From assembly GCA_035380245.1 (NCBI GenBank), contig DAOSXA010000001.1, positions 1,060,716 through 1,124,715 on the forward strand: DNA of 64,000 nucleotides, given 5' to 3'. Shown in pieces: positions 1 to 8,945 of this stretch (the stretch's first letter is position 1; every line of letters begins with the position of its first letter). The notes beneath the pieces are model-generated. The model ran no database searches, was not told the origin of the DNA, and worked only from the letters and a program-made list of their open reading frames with translations. A program made the translations under genes and the position numbers. Source of the DNA: Candidatus Zixiibacteriota bacterium. GTDB lineage: Bacteria > Zixibacteria > MSB-5A5 > GN15 > FEB-12.

Positions 1-1206
1 GAAACCGAGTCGACCGTTATCGGAGATTACGATCTTGGCGGTCTCATCGCACGGGTGGAGAATGCCGCCAAGAAAGTGGGAGCAAAAAGACTCGCAATGG
101 ATTCTCTGGGAGCGGTCATGACTCAGTTCGAGGACCAGCTTATTCTCAGGCGTGAATTCCTTCGTATAAATACTGCACTAAAAAATATGAATGTCACGTC
201 CATTATGACGGCTGAGCGGGCTAGCGAATACGGCCCGGCCTCGCGCTATGGCGTCGAAGAATTCGTAGCTGATAATGTAATTATCCTGAGAAACAATCTC
301 GAAGACGAAAAACGGAGAAGGACCGTAGAAATTCTCAAATTCCGCGGTACTGATCATCGCAAGGGCGAATACCCGTTTACGATAATACCGGGGCAGGGTG
401 CTGTTGTCATCCCGCTCGCCGCTATTGAGCTTAAGCAACATTCAACTACGGTTCGAATCACTTCCGGTAACTCTGAAGTCGACAATATGTGCGGCGGCGG
501 GTTCTTCCGTGATTCCATCATCCTCGTTTCCGGCGCCACTGGAACCGGCAAGACGCTGATGGTAACGGAGTTCGTGGACGGCGGCGCTCAGGTCGGTGAA
601 AAATGCCTCCTGTTCGCGTTCGAAGAAAGCCGTGAACAGTTATTCAGAAATGCCTATGGGTGGGGAAGGGATTTTGAGAAACTCGAAGAACAGGGTTTGC
701 TGAAAGTCGTCTGTGAGTATCCGGAGGGAGCCGGGCTCGAGGACCATTTGATAAGGATGAAAGAACTGATCGAAGAGTTCGGACCGGATCGTATTGCCGT
801 AGATTCTCTTTCGGCTCTGGAACGAGTTGCGACTCAGAAGAGTTTTCGTGAATTCGTTATCGCCATTACGTCGTTTATCAAAGACCGTGAGGCAGCCGGT
901 TTGTTCACTTCGACCACACCTACGCTGCTCGGTGGGACGTCGGTTACGGAAGCTCATATATCGACAATTACCGACTCTATCGTGTTGTTGAGATACGTTG
1001 AGATATTTGGAGAGATGAGACGTGGCATGACCGTGCTCAAGATGCGCGGCTCCATGCATGACAAGGATATTAGGGAGTTCACCGTCGACGGTACGGGTAT
1101 GCATGTTGCAAGACCTTTCCGCAATGTTAGCGGAATTCTTTCGGGCATTACCCGTCATTGGAACGACAGCGAACTGGATCGAGTGGAAGAACTCTTCCAG
1201 GAATAG
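1..1206 (+). CDS. kaiC: KaiC-like circadian/RecA-family ATPase, 5' end missing
   Basis: The reading frame is open from base 1, so the gene begins outside the window; 401 residues remain. They cover the end of the first KaiC domain (FRGTDHRKGEYPFTI) and a complete second domain. The second domain has Walker A GATGTGKT, the paired glutamates FEESR, and the stretch AHISTITDS. In cyanobacterial KaiC the Ser-Thr pair of that stretch (codons at 961-966) is the autophosphorylation site. RGSMHDKDIREF near the end is also typical KaiC. Known KaiC proteins are double RecA-fold ATPases and autokinases of clock or stress-timing systems. A response regulator/GGDEF protein starts about 170 bp downstream, which suggests signalling output, but no KaiB or KaiA is visible here. 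The family is certain; a clock role is not shown. Confidence 0.93.
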   Translation, partial: ETESTVIGDYDLGGLIARVENAAKKVGAKRLAMDSLGAVMTQFEDQLILRREFLRINTALKNMNVTSIMTAERASEYGPASRYGVEEFVADNVIILRNNLEDEKRRRTVEILKFRGTDHRKGEYPFTIIPGQGAVVIPLAAIELKQHSTTVRITSGNSEVDNMCGGGFFRDSIILVSGATGTGKTLMVTEFVDGGAQVGEKCLLFAFEESREQLFRNAYGWGRDFEKLEEQGLLKVVCEYPEGAGLEDHLIRMKELIEEFGPDRIAVDSLSALERVATQKSFREFVIAITSFIKDREAAGLFTSTTPTLLGGTSVTEAHISTITDSIVLLRYVEIFGEMRRGMTVLKMRGSMHDKDIREFTVDGTGMHVARPFRNVSGILSGITRHWNDSELDRVEELFQE

Positions 1207-1372
1207 GTTGTCTGTCCCGCGGATTGTTGCGGAACGACAACGGTGTGACAAAGGGGGCTTTAACTGACGCAACCGGCTTGCGTAAGAGGCGATATATTGC
1301 CGTAAACGGCATAGTTGCTTCTTTACGACGAACAGTGTGCGTCTATGTGCTCCATGCAGGAAAGGGATACGG

Positions 1373-3520
1373 ATGAATCAACGTGTTCTTTCGGTTCTTC
1401 TGGTGGAAGACCACCACGGTGATATACAGCTCGTACAAGAACACTTGCGCGATATAAAGGATGCAGACATTCGTATGACGGTCGTTTCCGACCTCAATGA
1501 ATTGGCGCCTATTTTGAAAATAACCGCAACGGATGTGATTCTTCTTGATCTCGGTCTGCCCGGTTGCAGCGGCCTGGAAACACTGGTACGCCTGAGAGCG
1601 ATGGCACCCGGACTGCCGGTAATTGTACTGACAGGTCATGACGACGGCCAGCTGGCCGAACGAGTGATCCAGAAAGGCGCCCAGGATTTCGTAGCTAAAG
1701 ATGAATTGGGAAAAGTCCGTCTGGAACGGATAATAAGAAATGCCGTGGAAAGGCACCGTATTCACACGGCGCTTCAAGCTCGCCTGGAAAATCATACGAT
1801 CGATCAAAATTTCCAAAATCTGATTGTACAGAATATGTCCGAGGGAGTGCTGGTGGTGGATTCCGAAGGGATTATCGAGTATGCCAATCCGGCGGCCGGT
1901 ACATTGCTAAACGGACAAGCCGACAGGCTGATCGGAGCCGAGTTCGGATTCCCTATTTCCGATGAATGCTTGATTGAGGTCCCCCCCCACATGGGATCGA
2001 GCGAGACGAAATACCTGGAAATGCATGTCGTGGAACCGACCAACATGCCTTCTCTAATGCGGGTGGTATCACTTCAGGATGTATCCCATCACGAACGAAC
2101 CCGCGCTCAACTTATGCATACCGCGCATCACGACAGCCTGACCGGTGTCGAAGTGAGGCGGATGTTCGACAAGCGGCTCAGTCGTCTCATTGAAAAGGCG
2201 CGACGTAAACAGATCGAAACGTTCGTGGTCATGTATGTCGATTGTGACAATTTCAAACAGGTCAATGATGAATATGGTCATTCCATAGGTGATGCCGTGC
2301 TTCAGGGGATTGCCGAAGTACTCCTGAATGCCGTGCGTCCCTCCGATTTTATCGGCCGTCTCGGCGGTGATGAATTCGCCCTCGGCCTCGAGGATATCAA
2401 CAGTATCTCCGATGCAATCGGTGTTGCCGATCGCATCATTGCCGCTGTCGGTGACTCCATCCAGGTGGGTAACAAGCAAATTTCCACTTCGGTTTCGATC
2501 GGTCTGGCTTCCTATCGCCAGGGACACCGCGAACCGAGAGACATTCTCCGTGATGCCGACACAGCCCTGCAGTTCGCCAAGAAGCGCGGCAAGGCTCGCT
2601 ATGAGGTTTTCGACGACGGTATGTCGGCCGATCAAACCCTTTCCGAGTATTTCGGGACCGAACTAACGGCGGCGCTCAACTCGAATCAGCTCGATGCCAT
2701 GTTGCAACCGATCATTTCGGCGCACAACCGTGCTGTCGTTTCGTTCGAGGCTTTTCTGCGCTGGTATCGTCCCAACGGAACCATTTTGTATCCGTCGAAT
2801 TTTATGGACACGGTGCGCTCCAAGGGATTGAGTCGAGAAATCGACAGTTGGGTGATTGAGCGCACGGGAGAAATCTATCGACGCGATCGAATCCTTCACC
2901 AACAGATCCCGGCGATCGGACTCCACTTGAACATCTGTGCGGCAACCCTTGGCAACAGTGAGTTTCTTGCCTGGTTGACCGATTCGAAAGAAAAGACATC
3001 ACAGGTTCGCCCTCTTACCTTTGAGGTTTCCGAAAAAGACGCAGAGATGATGAACCTGCGGAAACCTGAAGTTTGGGACTTGTTATATCAAAACGGAATA
3101 AATATCCACATCGATCGATTCGGCACCGGCAGTGCCCCGCTGGCGCTTATGCAACTCCCGGTAGTTAAAGAGATATCGATTGCACCGAGGTTGGTTAAAT
3201 CCATACTCGTGGACAAAGCCAGCCGACAGATAGTACAATCGATAATACACGCCGCTCATGATCTCGACAAGCTGGTGGTAGCCGAAGGAATAGAAAATCC
3301 GGAGCAATTCAATTACCTGTCTAATGTAGGATGTGATCTGCTCCAGGGTCACTTGATTTCAAAACCACTCGACCAAAGTGTCATCATAGATTTCCTGCGC
3401 GATGGCAACCCATGGTTTAAAGGCGAATCGAAACGAAACGATGTAAAATGGCCCGCCCGATCCGATTCAGATTATAAGAAACAGCAGTCATGTCTGATCC
3501 CGGCCGAATCCGACGATTGA
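1373..3520 (+). CDS. response regulator with PAS, GGDEF and degenerate EAL domains
   Basis: 715 residues from the ATG at 1373, which follows AGGAAAGGG; an in-frame ATG at 1337 lacks such a site. Domain order: receiver (1-125, phospho-acceptor in VILLDLGLPG, Lys in VAKDE), PAS-like (about 150-235), GGDEF (about 250-415), EAL (about 425-680). The GGDEF domain looks active: it has DNFKQVND, GHSIGD and RLGGDEF, with an inhibitory-site RPSD five residues before GGDEF. The EAL domain looks inactive. EAL reads EAF, the DDFGTG aspartate pair reads DRFGTG, and the lysine of the LKID motif is lost (EISIA), though VAEGIE and GCDLLQGH remain. The prediction is phosphorylation-controlled cyclic-di-GMP synthesis, with the EAL part as sensor or scaffold. 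It lies downstream of the KaiC-like gene on the same strand. Confidence 0.9.
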   Translation: MNQRVLSVLLVEDHHGDIQLVQEHLRDIKDADIRMTVVSDLNELAPILKITATDVILLDLGLPGCSGLETLVRLRAMAPGLPVIVLTGHDDGQLAERVIQKGAQDFVAKDELGKVRLERIIRNAVERHRIHTALQARLENHTIDQNFQNLIVQNMSEGVLVVDSEGIIEYANPAAGTLLNGQADRLIGAEFGFPISDECLIEVPPHMGSSETKYLEMHVVEPTNMPSLMRVVSLQDVSHHERTRAQLMHTAHHDSLTGVEVRRMFDKRLSRLIEKARRKQIETFVVMYVDCDNFKQVNDEYGHSIGDAVLQGIAEVLLNAVRPSDFIGRLGGDEFALGLEDINSISDAIGVADRIIAAVGDSIQVGNKQISTSVSIGLASYRQGHREPRDILRDADTALQFAKKRGKARYEVFDDGMSADQTLSEYFGTELTAALNSNQLDAMLQPIISAHNRAVVSFEAFLRWYRPNGTILYPSNFMDTVRSKGLSREIDSWVIERTGEIYRRDRILHQQIPAIGLHLNICAATLGNSEFLAWLTDSKEKTSQVRPLTFEVSEKDAEMMNLRKPEVWDLLYQNGINIHIDRFGTGSAPLALMQLPVVKEISIAPRLVKSILVDKASRQIVQSIIHAAHDLDKLVVAEGIENPEQFNYLSNVGCDLLQGHLISKPLDQSVIIDFLRDGNPWFKGESKRNDVKWPARSDSDYKKQQSCLIPAESDD

Positions 3521-3521
3521 T

Positions 3522-3544
3522 CTGAAACGGGAAATCCCTTTCAG
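3522..3544 (+). terminator. imperfect hairpin after the GGDEF gene
   Basis: CTGAAACGGGA (3522-3532) faces TCCCTTTCAG (3535-3544) with one unpaired base, just after the stop codon at 3520. There is no T-run, so factor-independent termination is uncertain. Confidence 0.3.
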
Positions 3545-3736
3545 CTAAATCATAACCTCACATAGTCGGCGACCCGGTGTCATCCGCACTACGGTTATTT
3601 TCTTATCGTATCTTTGAATATCCTGCCCCAAACAATCGTATCCACTTTCGAGAGGCATTAATAGTTGTTGTCTATTATTCAGCGCTTGGCTAGATTCTAG
3701 ACCAGCAAACCATCCTGTTCACGGAGGTCCTTTACA

Positions 3737-4483
3737 ATGGAAGAAAACATACAGAGTATGCCTGAATCGACGCAAGATAACGGCGTCAGCATCTGGTCGA
3801 TAATTATCGGAGTATTTACCTCACCGACGAAGGCGTTCGCCGCCTTTGCCCGCAATCCCAAAATCCTGGCGCCGTTGATCGTGATACTCGTCCTGGCCGG
3901 TGTGGCCGGCGTTCTTACGGCCAGATACAACGCTCAACTTCAATACGATATGATGAAGACCTCGACCATCATGCCGCCGGCGGCGCTGGAGGAAATGCAC
4001 AAGGCGATTGAGAACACCGGTATCCTCAAGACTGTCCTCGGAGCTTTCTTTGGTATCTTACTGGTGACGGTTCTGGAAGCGCTTGTCGCCTGGTTCCTGG
4101 GGTCTTTCGTTTTCGGTGGTGAAAGTAAATTCAAAAGTGTCTGGGGAGTCGGGTTACTGGCTGGAATCATCCCGCAAATAGGCAATCTCCTCCGAGTGCC
4201 GTTGGTCTACGCCAAAGGCACGATGCTCGTATCGTACGGCCTGGCGGCAGCCTTACCCGGTAAGGATTTTTCTTCTGTTCTCTATTCTTTGCTATACTAC
4301 CTGGACGTCTTTGCGATCTGGGGCATTATTGCGGCCGGCTTCGGTTATACCGCGATCTTCAATATATCCAAGGGAAAAGGGATGACCATGGCCTGGATCC
4401 TTGGGTTGTTGTTCCTGTTCGTAATGGTAGGTATTATGATTGTCGGTTACAGTTTCGCGGGGATAAATTACAGCTTCCTATAG
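3737..4483 (+). CDS. Yip1-family integral membrane protein
   Basis: 248 residues starting at an ATG 7 bp after ACGGAGGT. The N-terminus (VFTSPTKAFAAFARNPK) followed by about five hydrophobic segments (around 45-63, 100-125, 140-160, 190-210, 220-245) is the pattern of bacterial YIP1-domain proteins. Their exact role is not established; some have been linked to membrane organisation or stress. It has no close neighbour on its strand and is probably transcribed alone. There is no sign of damage. The family call rests on the SPTKAF start and the helix layout rather than on catalytic residues. Confidence 0.75.
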   Translation: MEENIQSMPESTQDNGVSIWSIIIGVFTSPTKAFAAFARNPKILAPLIVILVLAGVAGVLTARYNAQLQYDMMKTSTIMPPAALEEMHKAIENTGILKTVLGAFFGILLVTVLEALVAWFLGSFVFGGESKFKSVWGVGLLAGIIPQIGNLLRVPLVYAKGTMLVSYGLAAALPGKDFSSVLYSLLYYLDVFAIWGIIAAGFGYTAIFNISKGKGMTMAWILGLLFLFVMVGIMIVGYSFAGINYSFL

Positions 4484-4785
4484 AATAGGCGGCTGCGTCT
4501 ATTGTCCCACCCGAGGGGAGTGGCGCCGATGACCGGACGGATCGAATGAACGCCATTCCCACGCAGGTTGATCGCGAAGACGAGGACGTTTACAATCAAC
4601 GTATCTTGAGCAGGTCAGGTTGCTTGCAACCTGACGCCGTAGAGCTATCGCCCACACCTGCTCTGTACACCAGGCAAACAAAAAGGCAGATCTCGGGGAG
4701 ACCTGCCCTACAGCGTCAGGACCGCGAGGGTCCTGACCTACGATTTCTACGAAGCATTGTCTGGTTCCAAGGAACCTGATCTACT
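4484..4785. repeat. gene-free spacer with two perfect palindromes (REP-like)
   Basis: The spacer contains two strong stem-loops: 4614-4635 (GTCAGGTTGC / GCAACCTGAC, 2-nt loop) and 4715-4737 (GTCAGGACC / GGTCCTGAC, 5-nt loop). Between them is an imperfect GGCAGATCTC...GAGACCTGCC pair. Related arms recur near 6887, 14733 and 23536. The spacer lies between convergent genes, so the stems may also act as transcript ends. No coding sequence is seen. Confidence 0.6.
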
Positions 4786-6153
4786 TCAGATCACCAGCTT
4801 GCCCATGAACTCCTTACACGAGATGTTCTCGCAGGCGAAGATCATGTCTTTGACCGCCTTCTGCCGATCGGCCGAAAGCAGTTTGCCGGAAAGCGCGTTA
4901 AACTTGGCCGCAAGGTCGGCTTCGGTCATCGGCTCACGCGGATCACCCTTCGGATATTCGAGATACGCCTCGAACTCCTTCCCGTCAGTCGTCTTGACGA
5001 CAACCTTCGAGGGTTGCTTAGCCGGGAACATCTTCTCGAACTCCTCCGAGGCCTTACCCTTGATCTTGTCGATCACGCCCCAGATCGCAGGATCCTTCAT
5101 CTTTTCATCGGAGAAGGAGTTGGTCGTTATCTGGCGGTCGACAATCGCCGCCGCGATGCAGTAAGGGAGCGAATGGTCGGCGGTCTCGCGCGACTCCGGA
5201 CGATACTTGTGCGGGTCGAACAGAATGTCGCAGGCGCGGGCGATTGTGGTCACGGTCACGGTGTCGATCTGCTCCGGTTTGATGTCGTTGTCGACGATCA
5301 CCTTGAGTGTGGCCGTAAGATGCGTATGAGTCAGCGCCTCGGTCGGGAAAGCCTTCATCGAGCATTCAAGAATCTTGAAAGATTTACCCAATCCCTCGAG
5401 CAGCGCCGCCTTGTCCCAGTCCGGGCCGAACACATCCATGAAACCTTCTTTTCCTTCGAACACCGCCTCGGTCCCGGAGTAACCCTTTTTGGCCATTAAC
5501 GCCGCAAACACGCCGCTCTGGACGGCCATCGGGTCGACCGTGTTTTTCATCATGGTCAGCTTGCCGGCGGTGGGACAGCCGATGGTATGATTATGGCAGC
5601 CGCTGATGCCTATCGCGTATACCATCTGGTCAACGGTCAAACCGAGCAAACGCCCGGCCACGATCGGCGAGACGAACTGGGTCAGGGTAGCATGGTGCCA
5701 TTTGCGTTCGCGCACGCCCGGTTTGGCGAAAAGACAAAGGCGCTGTTCGAACTCGTAGGCGAGAACGATGGCCACGATCACTTCCTTCATCGAAGCCCCA
5801 ACCAACTCACCAACCGCCAGCGCTGCGGGAATCAGGTCGGAGGGATGCGAGGGATCTTCTTTCCAGTAAATGTCGTTGAAATCGAGCGCACGCATCATTA
5901 GCGAGTTCACCAGCGTGGCGTTGACCGCCGGAATCTTGTCACCGAAACCGATCAGCGTCGCCTGCTCCGTTCCAGCCATCTCCTTGTAGATGTCGCGAAG
6001 AATGTTCACGTCCTTGGTATGGTAGCCGCCGTAGGCACAGCCGACTGAGTCATACAAATAACGTTTGACCTCGTTGACGACATTTTCGGGGAGGTCTTCG
6101 TATTTCAGGCCGAGGGCGAACTCGGCGATCTGACGGGAAAACGATTTATCCAT
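4786..6153 (-). CDS. MmgE/PrpD family protein (2-methylcitrate dehydratase-like)
   Basis: 455 residues, the normal length for the family. Diagnostic stretches are LYDSVGCAYGGY near the N-terminus, DFNDIYWKEDPSHPSDLIPAAL (split here as DFNDIYWKEDPSHPSD and LIPAAL), the central ISGCHNHT and AFPTEALTHTH, and the late SLPYCIAAAIVD region. Family members dehydrate 2-methylcitrate in propionate degradation or, in other branches, act on cis-aconitate or unknown hydroxy-tricarboxylates. A homoaconitase-type hydro-lyase lies about 0.8 kb away on the same strand, which supports a carboxylic-acid role. The substrate cannot be assigned from sequence: no methylcitrate synthase or methylisocitrate lyase is present. 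The start at 6153 follows AGGAC. Confidence 0.88.
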   Translation of the reverse strand: MDKSFSRQIAEFALGLKYEDLPENVVNEVKRYLYDSVGCAYGGYHTKDVNILRDIYKEMAGTEQATLIGFGDKIPAVNATLVNSLMMRALDFNDIYWKEDPSHPSDLIPAALAVGELVGASMKEVIVAIVLAYEFEQRLCLFAKPGVRERKWHHATLTQFVSPIVAGRLLGLTVDQMVYAIGISGCHNHTIGCPTAGKLTMMKNTVDPMAVQSGVFAALMAKKGYSGTEAVFEGKEGFMDVFGPDWDKAALLEGLGKSFKILECSMKAFPTEALTHTHLTATLKVIVDNDIKPEQIDTVTVTTIARACDILFDPHKYRPESRETADHSLPYCIAAAIVDRQITTNSFSDEKMKDPAIWGVIDKIKGKASEEFEKMFPAKQPSKVVVKTTDGKEFEAYLEYPKGDPREPMTEADLAAKFNALSGKLLSADRQKAVKDMIFACENISCKEFMGKLVI

Positions 6154-6207
6154 TGCTGTAAGTCCTATCGAATCAAATCTCTCTCAAAGGTCTCTGTATA
6201 ACGAAAT

Positions 6208-6861
6208 TTATTCTTTCAAGATGAATTGTCCCCAGCCGGTCAGGTTGTCGGCAGTGGTTCCGGCCGGGAAAACGGTCGGTTTGTCGTAGGCACCCGCTGC
6301 GCCGACTTCGAGACGGAAAAACCAGCGGTCAAACGGAATCTTGCCCATCATTATCTGGTACTCCGTGCCCTTGGACCGGAACGAGGCTTTCTTGACTGCG
6401 TCCTCCCATTTCATTCCCTCCACGCGGACGAGCGAGTCGGTCATCGGGGAGTTGTAGCGGAACTCGTTGGCGTACCAATAGGCGGTCCGTCCCCATAGAA
6501 ATTCGCCCGGCTCCTGTCCGGCCGGCCACTTCCGCTCGCCGAGCTGGGCGGCAGCGTGAAGCTGCAGCGTTTCATTGGTGTCGACTGCGAGGAATAAATC
6601 AACCACCGGCGCAATGATGTTGGGACATTCGATGCCGAGGAAAAAGTGTTCCTTGTACTGTTTGAATCGTAGAAGGATATCATCGCTGATGCGAAGGCTG
6701 TCGGCGTCAGCCCATTCACCCCAGGTGAACTCGCCGTCGAGCAGCACCGGGGTGCCGTCGCCGGTCGGTACTACGAGCTGCGGCGGATTGGTTTCCTGCG
6801 CCATAACCGCACAGGTAATGACAAGGATCATTGCCGTAAGAATCATGAAATGCTTCATCAT
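6208..6861 (-). CDS. exported CBM9/DOMON-like protein
   Basis: 217 residues with a clear signal peptide (MMKHFMILTAMILVITCAVMA, cut after AQE). The mature part opens with VLLDGEFTWGEWADADSL and continues through a beta-rich fold ending FPAGTTADNLTGWGQFILK. This DGxxxxxEW... layout resembles the CBM9/DOMON-like domain of many exported proteins of unknown ligand. No catalytic residues are recognisable. It sits 54 bp upstream of the MmgE/PrpD start and is probably co-transcribed with it. Carbohydrate binding is possible but not shown. Confidence 0.6.
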   Translation of the reverse strand: MMKHFMILTAMILVITCAVMAQETNPPQLVVPTGDGTPVLLDGEFTWGEWADADSLRISDDILLRFKQYKEHFFLGIECPNIIAPVVDLFLAVDTNETLQLHAAAQLGERKWPAGQEPGEFLWGRTAYWYANEFRYNSPMTDSLVRVEGMKWEDAVKKASFRSKGTEYQIMMGKIPFDRWFFRLEVGAAGAYDKPTVFPAGTTADNLTGWGQFILKE

Positions 6862-6886
6862 AACACTCCCTCTGTTCTCCTGTAGG

Positions 6887-6955
6887 GCAGGTCACTCCGA
6901 GACCTGCCGCATCGTTATCACAGCCACGAAAGATGGATTCCCGCTTTCGCGGGAA
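6887..6955. repeat. two short hairpins between minus-strand genes
   Basis: GCAGGTC/GACCTGC (6887-6907) and TTCCCGC/GCGGGAA (6938-6955). The second, with its flank GATGGATTCCCGC, is the same hairpin found in the 90-bp repeats near 47.8 and 52.3 kb. They fill most of the spacer between the homoaconitase-like gene and the next gene downstream. Confidence 0.6.
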
Positions 6956-6966
6956 TGACGGTTTAA

Positions 6967-8934
6967 TTACAGCCGCTCCTTGACCCAGGCTTCGAGACCG
7001 CCGGAGACAATCAACTCCTGCGCGGCCGCACCGACCGGACCGATGGCGTATTCCTTGCCGTCGGCGGTCAAGGTTGCAGTCGTGAAATCGATCGTCGCCT
7101 CTATTCCGGTAACAACGGTCAGCTTGTCCTTGCCGAATTTCTTTTTCAGATCATCCACCAGCTCGGGAGCCTCAATGGCGAGAAAACCGTTGTTGATCGC
7201 GTTACGTTTGTAGGTCTGACTGAATGAGCCGCCGATAACCAGCGCAATACCGCGATACTTGAGCGCCGTCGCCGCCTGCTCGCGCGAGGAACCGGTCCCG
7301 AAATTGTACCCGCCGACGAGAATGTCGCCCTTCTCGACTAATTTGCCGAATTCCGGATCGTAGTTCTCCATCACTACTCCGGCCTGCTGTTCCGGGGTGA
7401 AGTCGTCGATGTAAGTGTACTTGCCGGGATAGATGCCGTCGGTGTTAAGATTATCCTGCGGACAGAAAATGAGCCGGCCGGTCAATTTTGCCGGGAATCC
7501 ATCAACGATGGTCGACTTGGTTGTTTTACCGGTTGCTTTGGTGTTGGTTTTCACCTTACCGACCGCCACTATCTGGTCGTAGTCGACCGGTCCGGCAATA
7601 TAGCCCGCCAGCGCCGAGGCGGCCACCACAGCAGGTGAACCGAGATATGCCTCAGCCGATTTGGAGCCCATGCGTCCTTTGAAATTGCGATTGGTCGCCG
7701 AAATGCCGACCTCGTTGTCTCCGAGCAAGCCGCGGCCGAGACCGATACAGGGTCCGCAACCGGGCGGTAACGGAATCGCACCCGCTTCGACCAGCGCCGA
7801 CCAGTCACCGCGTGCTTCACTTTCCGCCTGTACTTCCGAGGAGGCCGCCGCTATATAGAACTCAACTCCGTCGGCTACTTTCTTGCCTTTGACCACTGCC
7901 GCCGCCTGGGCCAGGTCATCGACCCGGCTGTTGACGCACGACACGAGATAGGCCTTGTGGATTTTTTTCTTCTGCGCCGCCATATCCATCACTGAAGTCA
8001 TCGTCTTGACATTGTGTGGACCGGAAACATGCGGCACCACCGTGTTCAGATCGAGAGTCAGTTCCTTGGCGTAGAAGGCCTCAGCATCCGGTTTCAGAAT
8101 ATCCGCTTCGAGTTGCGCCAACCGCTCACGGTTCATACGAGGATGGCCGCCTTTGCCGTCGACATCGGACGGTACTCCGGCCACACCGCGTTTTTCGATA
8201 TAAGCGATACGAGCGCGAAGCCAGTCGAGCGTGATTTTGTCAACCCCGAACAGACCCACCAGCGCACCCCACTCGGTAGTCATATTGGCGATGGTCAGAC
8301 GGTCGTTGAGCGAAAGAGCGGCCACGCCGTCACCCGCGAACTCGACCGCGTGATTGAGCACTTCGTCTTTATTGAACGTGCCGCAAAGAGTGATAATCAC
8401 GTCCTTGCCGGTTATGCCGGGGCGAAGTTTCCCGGTCAGCACACAGCGCGCCACCGGGGGGACCTGCCACCAGGTTCTACCGGTAGCCCAGATCGCCGCC
8501 GCATCGGTGCGCACGATCGGTGTGCCCAAAGCCCCGATACCGCCGTACATGTTGGAATGACTGTCTGAGGCAACCACCATCGTCTGTGGCCAGGCATAAC
8601 CTTCCTCGACCATGATCTGATGCCCGATCCCGCGACCGGCCGGATAGAAGTCGATTCCCATCTCTCTGGCGAACGTCGCTATTTTAAGATACTTGGCCAG
8701 GTTTGTCTCGGATTCGTCCTGGACGTTGTGATCGAGCGTGAACACCACCTGGCGCGGATTGGCCACCTTGGTTGCGCCGATCGAACGAAACTTGGGAATC
8801 ACCGCGCCGCTGTTGTCGTGTGTCATTACATGAGCGGGACGGATGGAAAGATAATCTCCGGCGTGCACTTCATGACCGGCCTCAAGGTCGACCGCGAAGC
8901 GCTGCGCTATTTTTTCGACTATATTTTGAGCCAT
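6967..8934 (-). CDS. Lys4-type homoaconitase / aconitase-family hydro-lyase, large and small domains fused
   Basis: 655 residues. The N-terminal catalytic part carries DHNVQDESETNLAKY, YPAGRGIGHQIMVEEGYA, SDSHSNMYGG, GTPIVRTDAAAIWATG and IANMTTEWGAL. The cysteine ligands of a [4Fe-4S] cluster lie in VSCVNSR and GCGPCIGLGRG. The C-terminal swivel domain has NFGTGSSREQAATALKYRG. This wording, especially MTTEWGAL and SSREQAATAL, is that of fungal mitochondrial homoaconitase rather than of AcnA, AcnB or LeuC/LeuD. Known Lys4 acts in the alpha-aminoadipate route to lysine. No other lysine gene is here, and the MmgE/PrpD neighbour allows a role in another tricarboxylic-acid isomerisation. It starts 11 bp after the HD gene ends, so they are probably one operon. 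Confidence 0.85.
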   Translation of the reverse strand: MAQNIVEKIAQRFAVDLEAGHEVHAGDYLSIRPAHVMTHDNSGAVIPKFRSIGATKVANPRQVVFTLDHNVQDESETNLAKYLKIATFAREMGIDFYPAGRGIGHQIMVEEGYAWPQTMVVASDSHSNMYGGIGALGTPIVRTDAAAIWATGRTWWQVPPVARCVLTGKLRPGITGKDVIITLCGTFNKDEVLNHAVEFAGDGVAALSLNDRLTIANMTTEWGALVGLFGVDKITLDWLRARIAYIEKRGVAGVPSDVDGKGGHPRMNRERLAQLEADILKPDAEAFYAKELTLDLNTVVPHVSGPHNVKTMTSVMDMAAQKKKIHKAYLVSCVNSRVDDLAQAAAVVKGKKVADGVEFYIAAASSEVQAESEARGDWSALVEAGAIPLPPGCGPCIGLGRGLLGDNEVGISATNRNFKGRMGSKSAEAYLGSPAVVAASALAGYIAGPVDYDQIVAVGKVKTNTKATGKTTKSTIVDGFPAKLTGRLIFCPQDNLNTDGIYPGKYTYIDDFTPEQQAGVVMENYDPEFGKLVEKGDILVGGYNFGTGSSREQAATALKYRGIALVIGGSFSQTYKRNAINNGFLAIEAPELVDDLKKKFGKDKLTVVTGIEATIDFTTATLTADGKEYAIGPVGAAAQELIVSGGLEAWVKERL

Positions 8935-8945
8935 GATTGCCTCTG

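Noticed and set aside
55..1206. KaiC-like gene starting at the GTG at 55
   Set aside because: The frame is open upstream to base 1 and the protein would lack most of its first domain; the gene is cut by the window edge.
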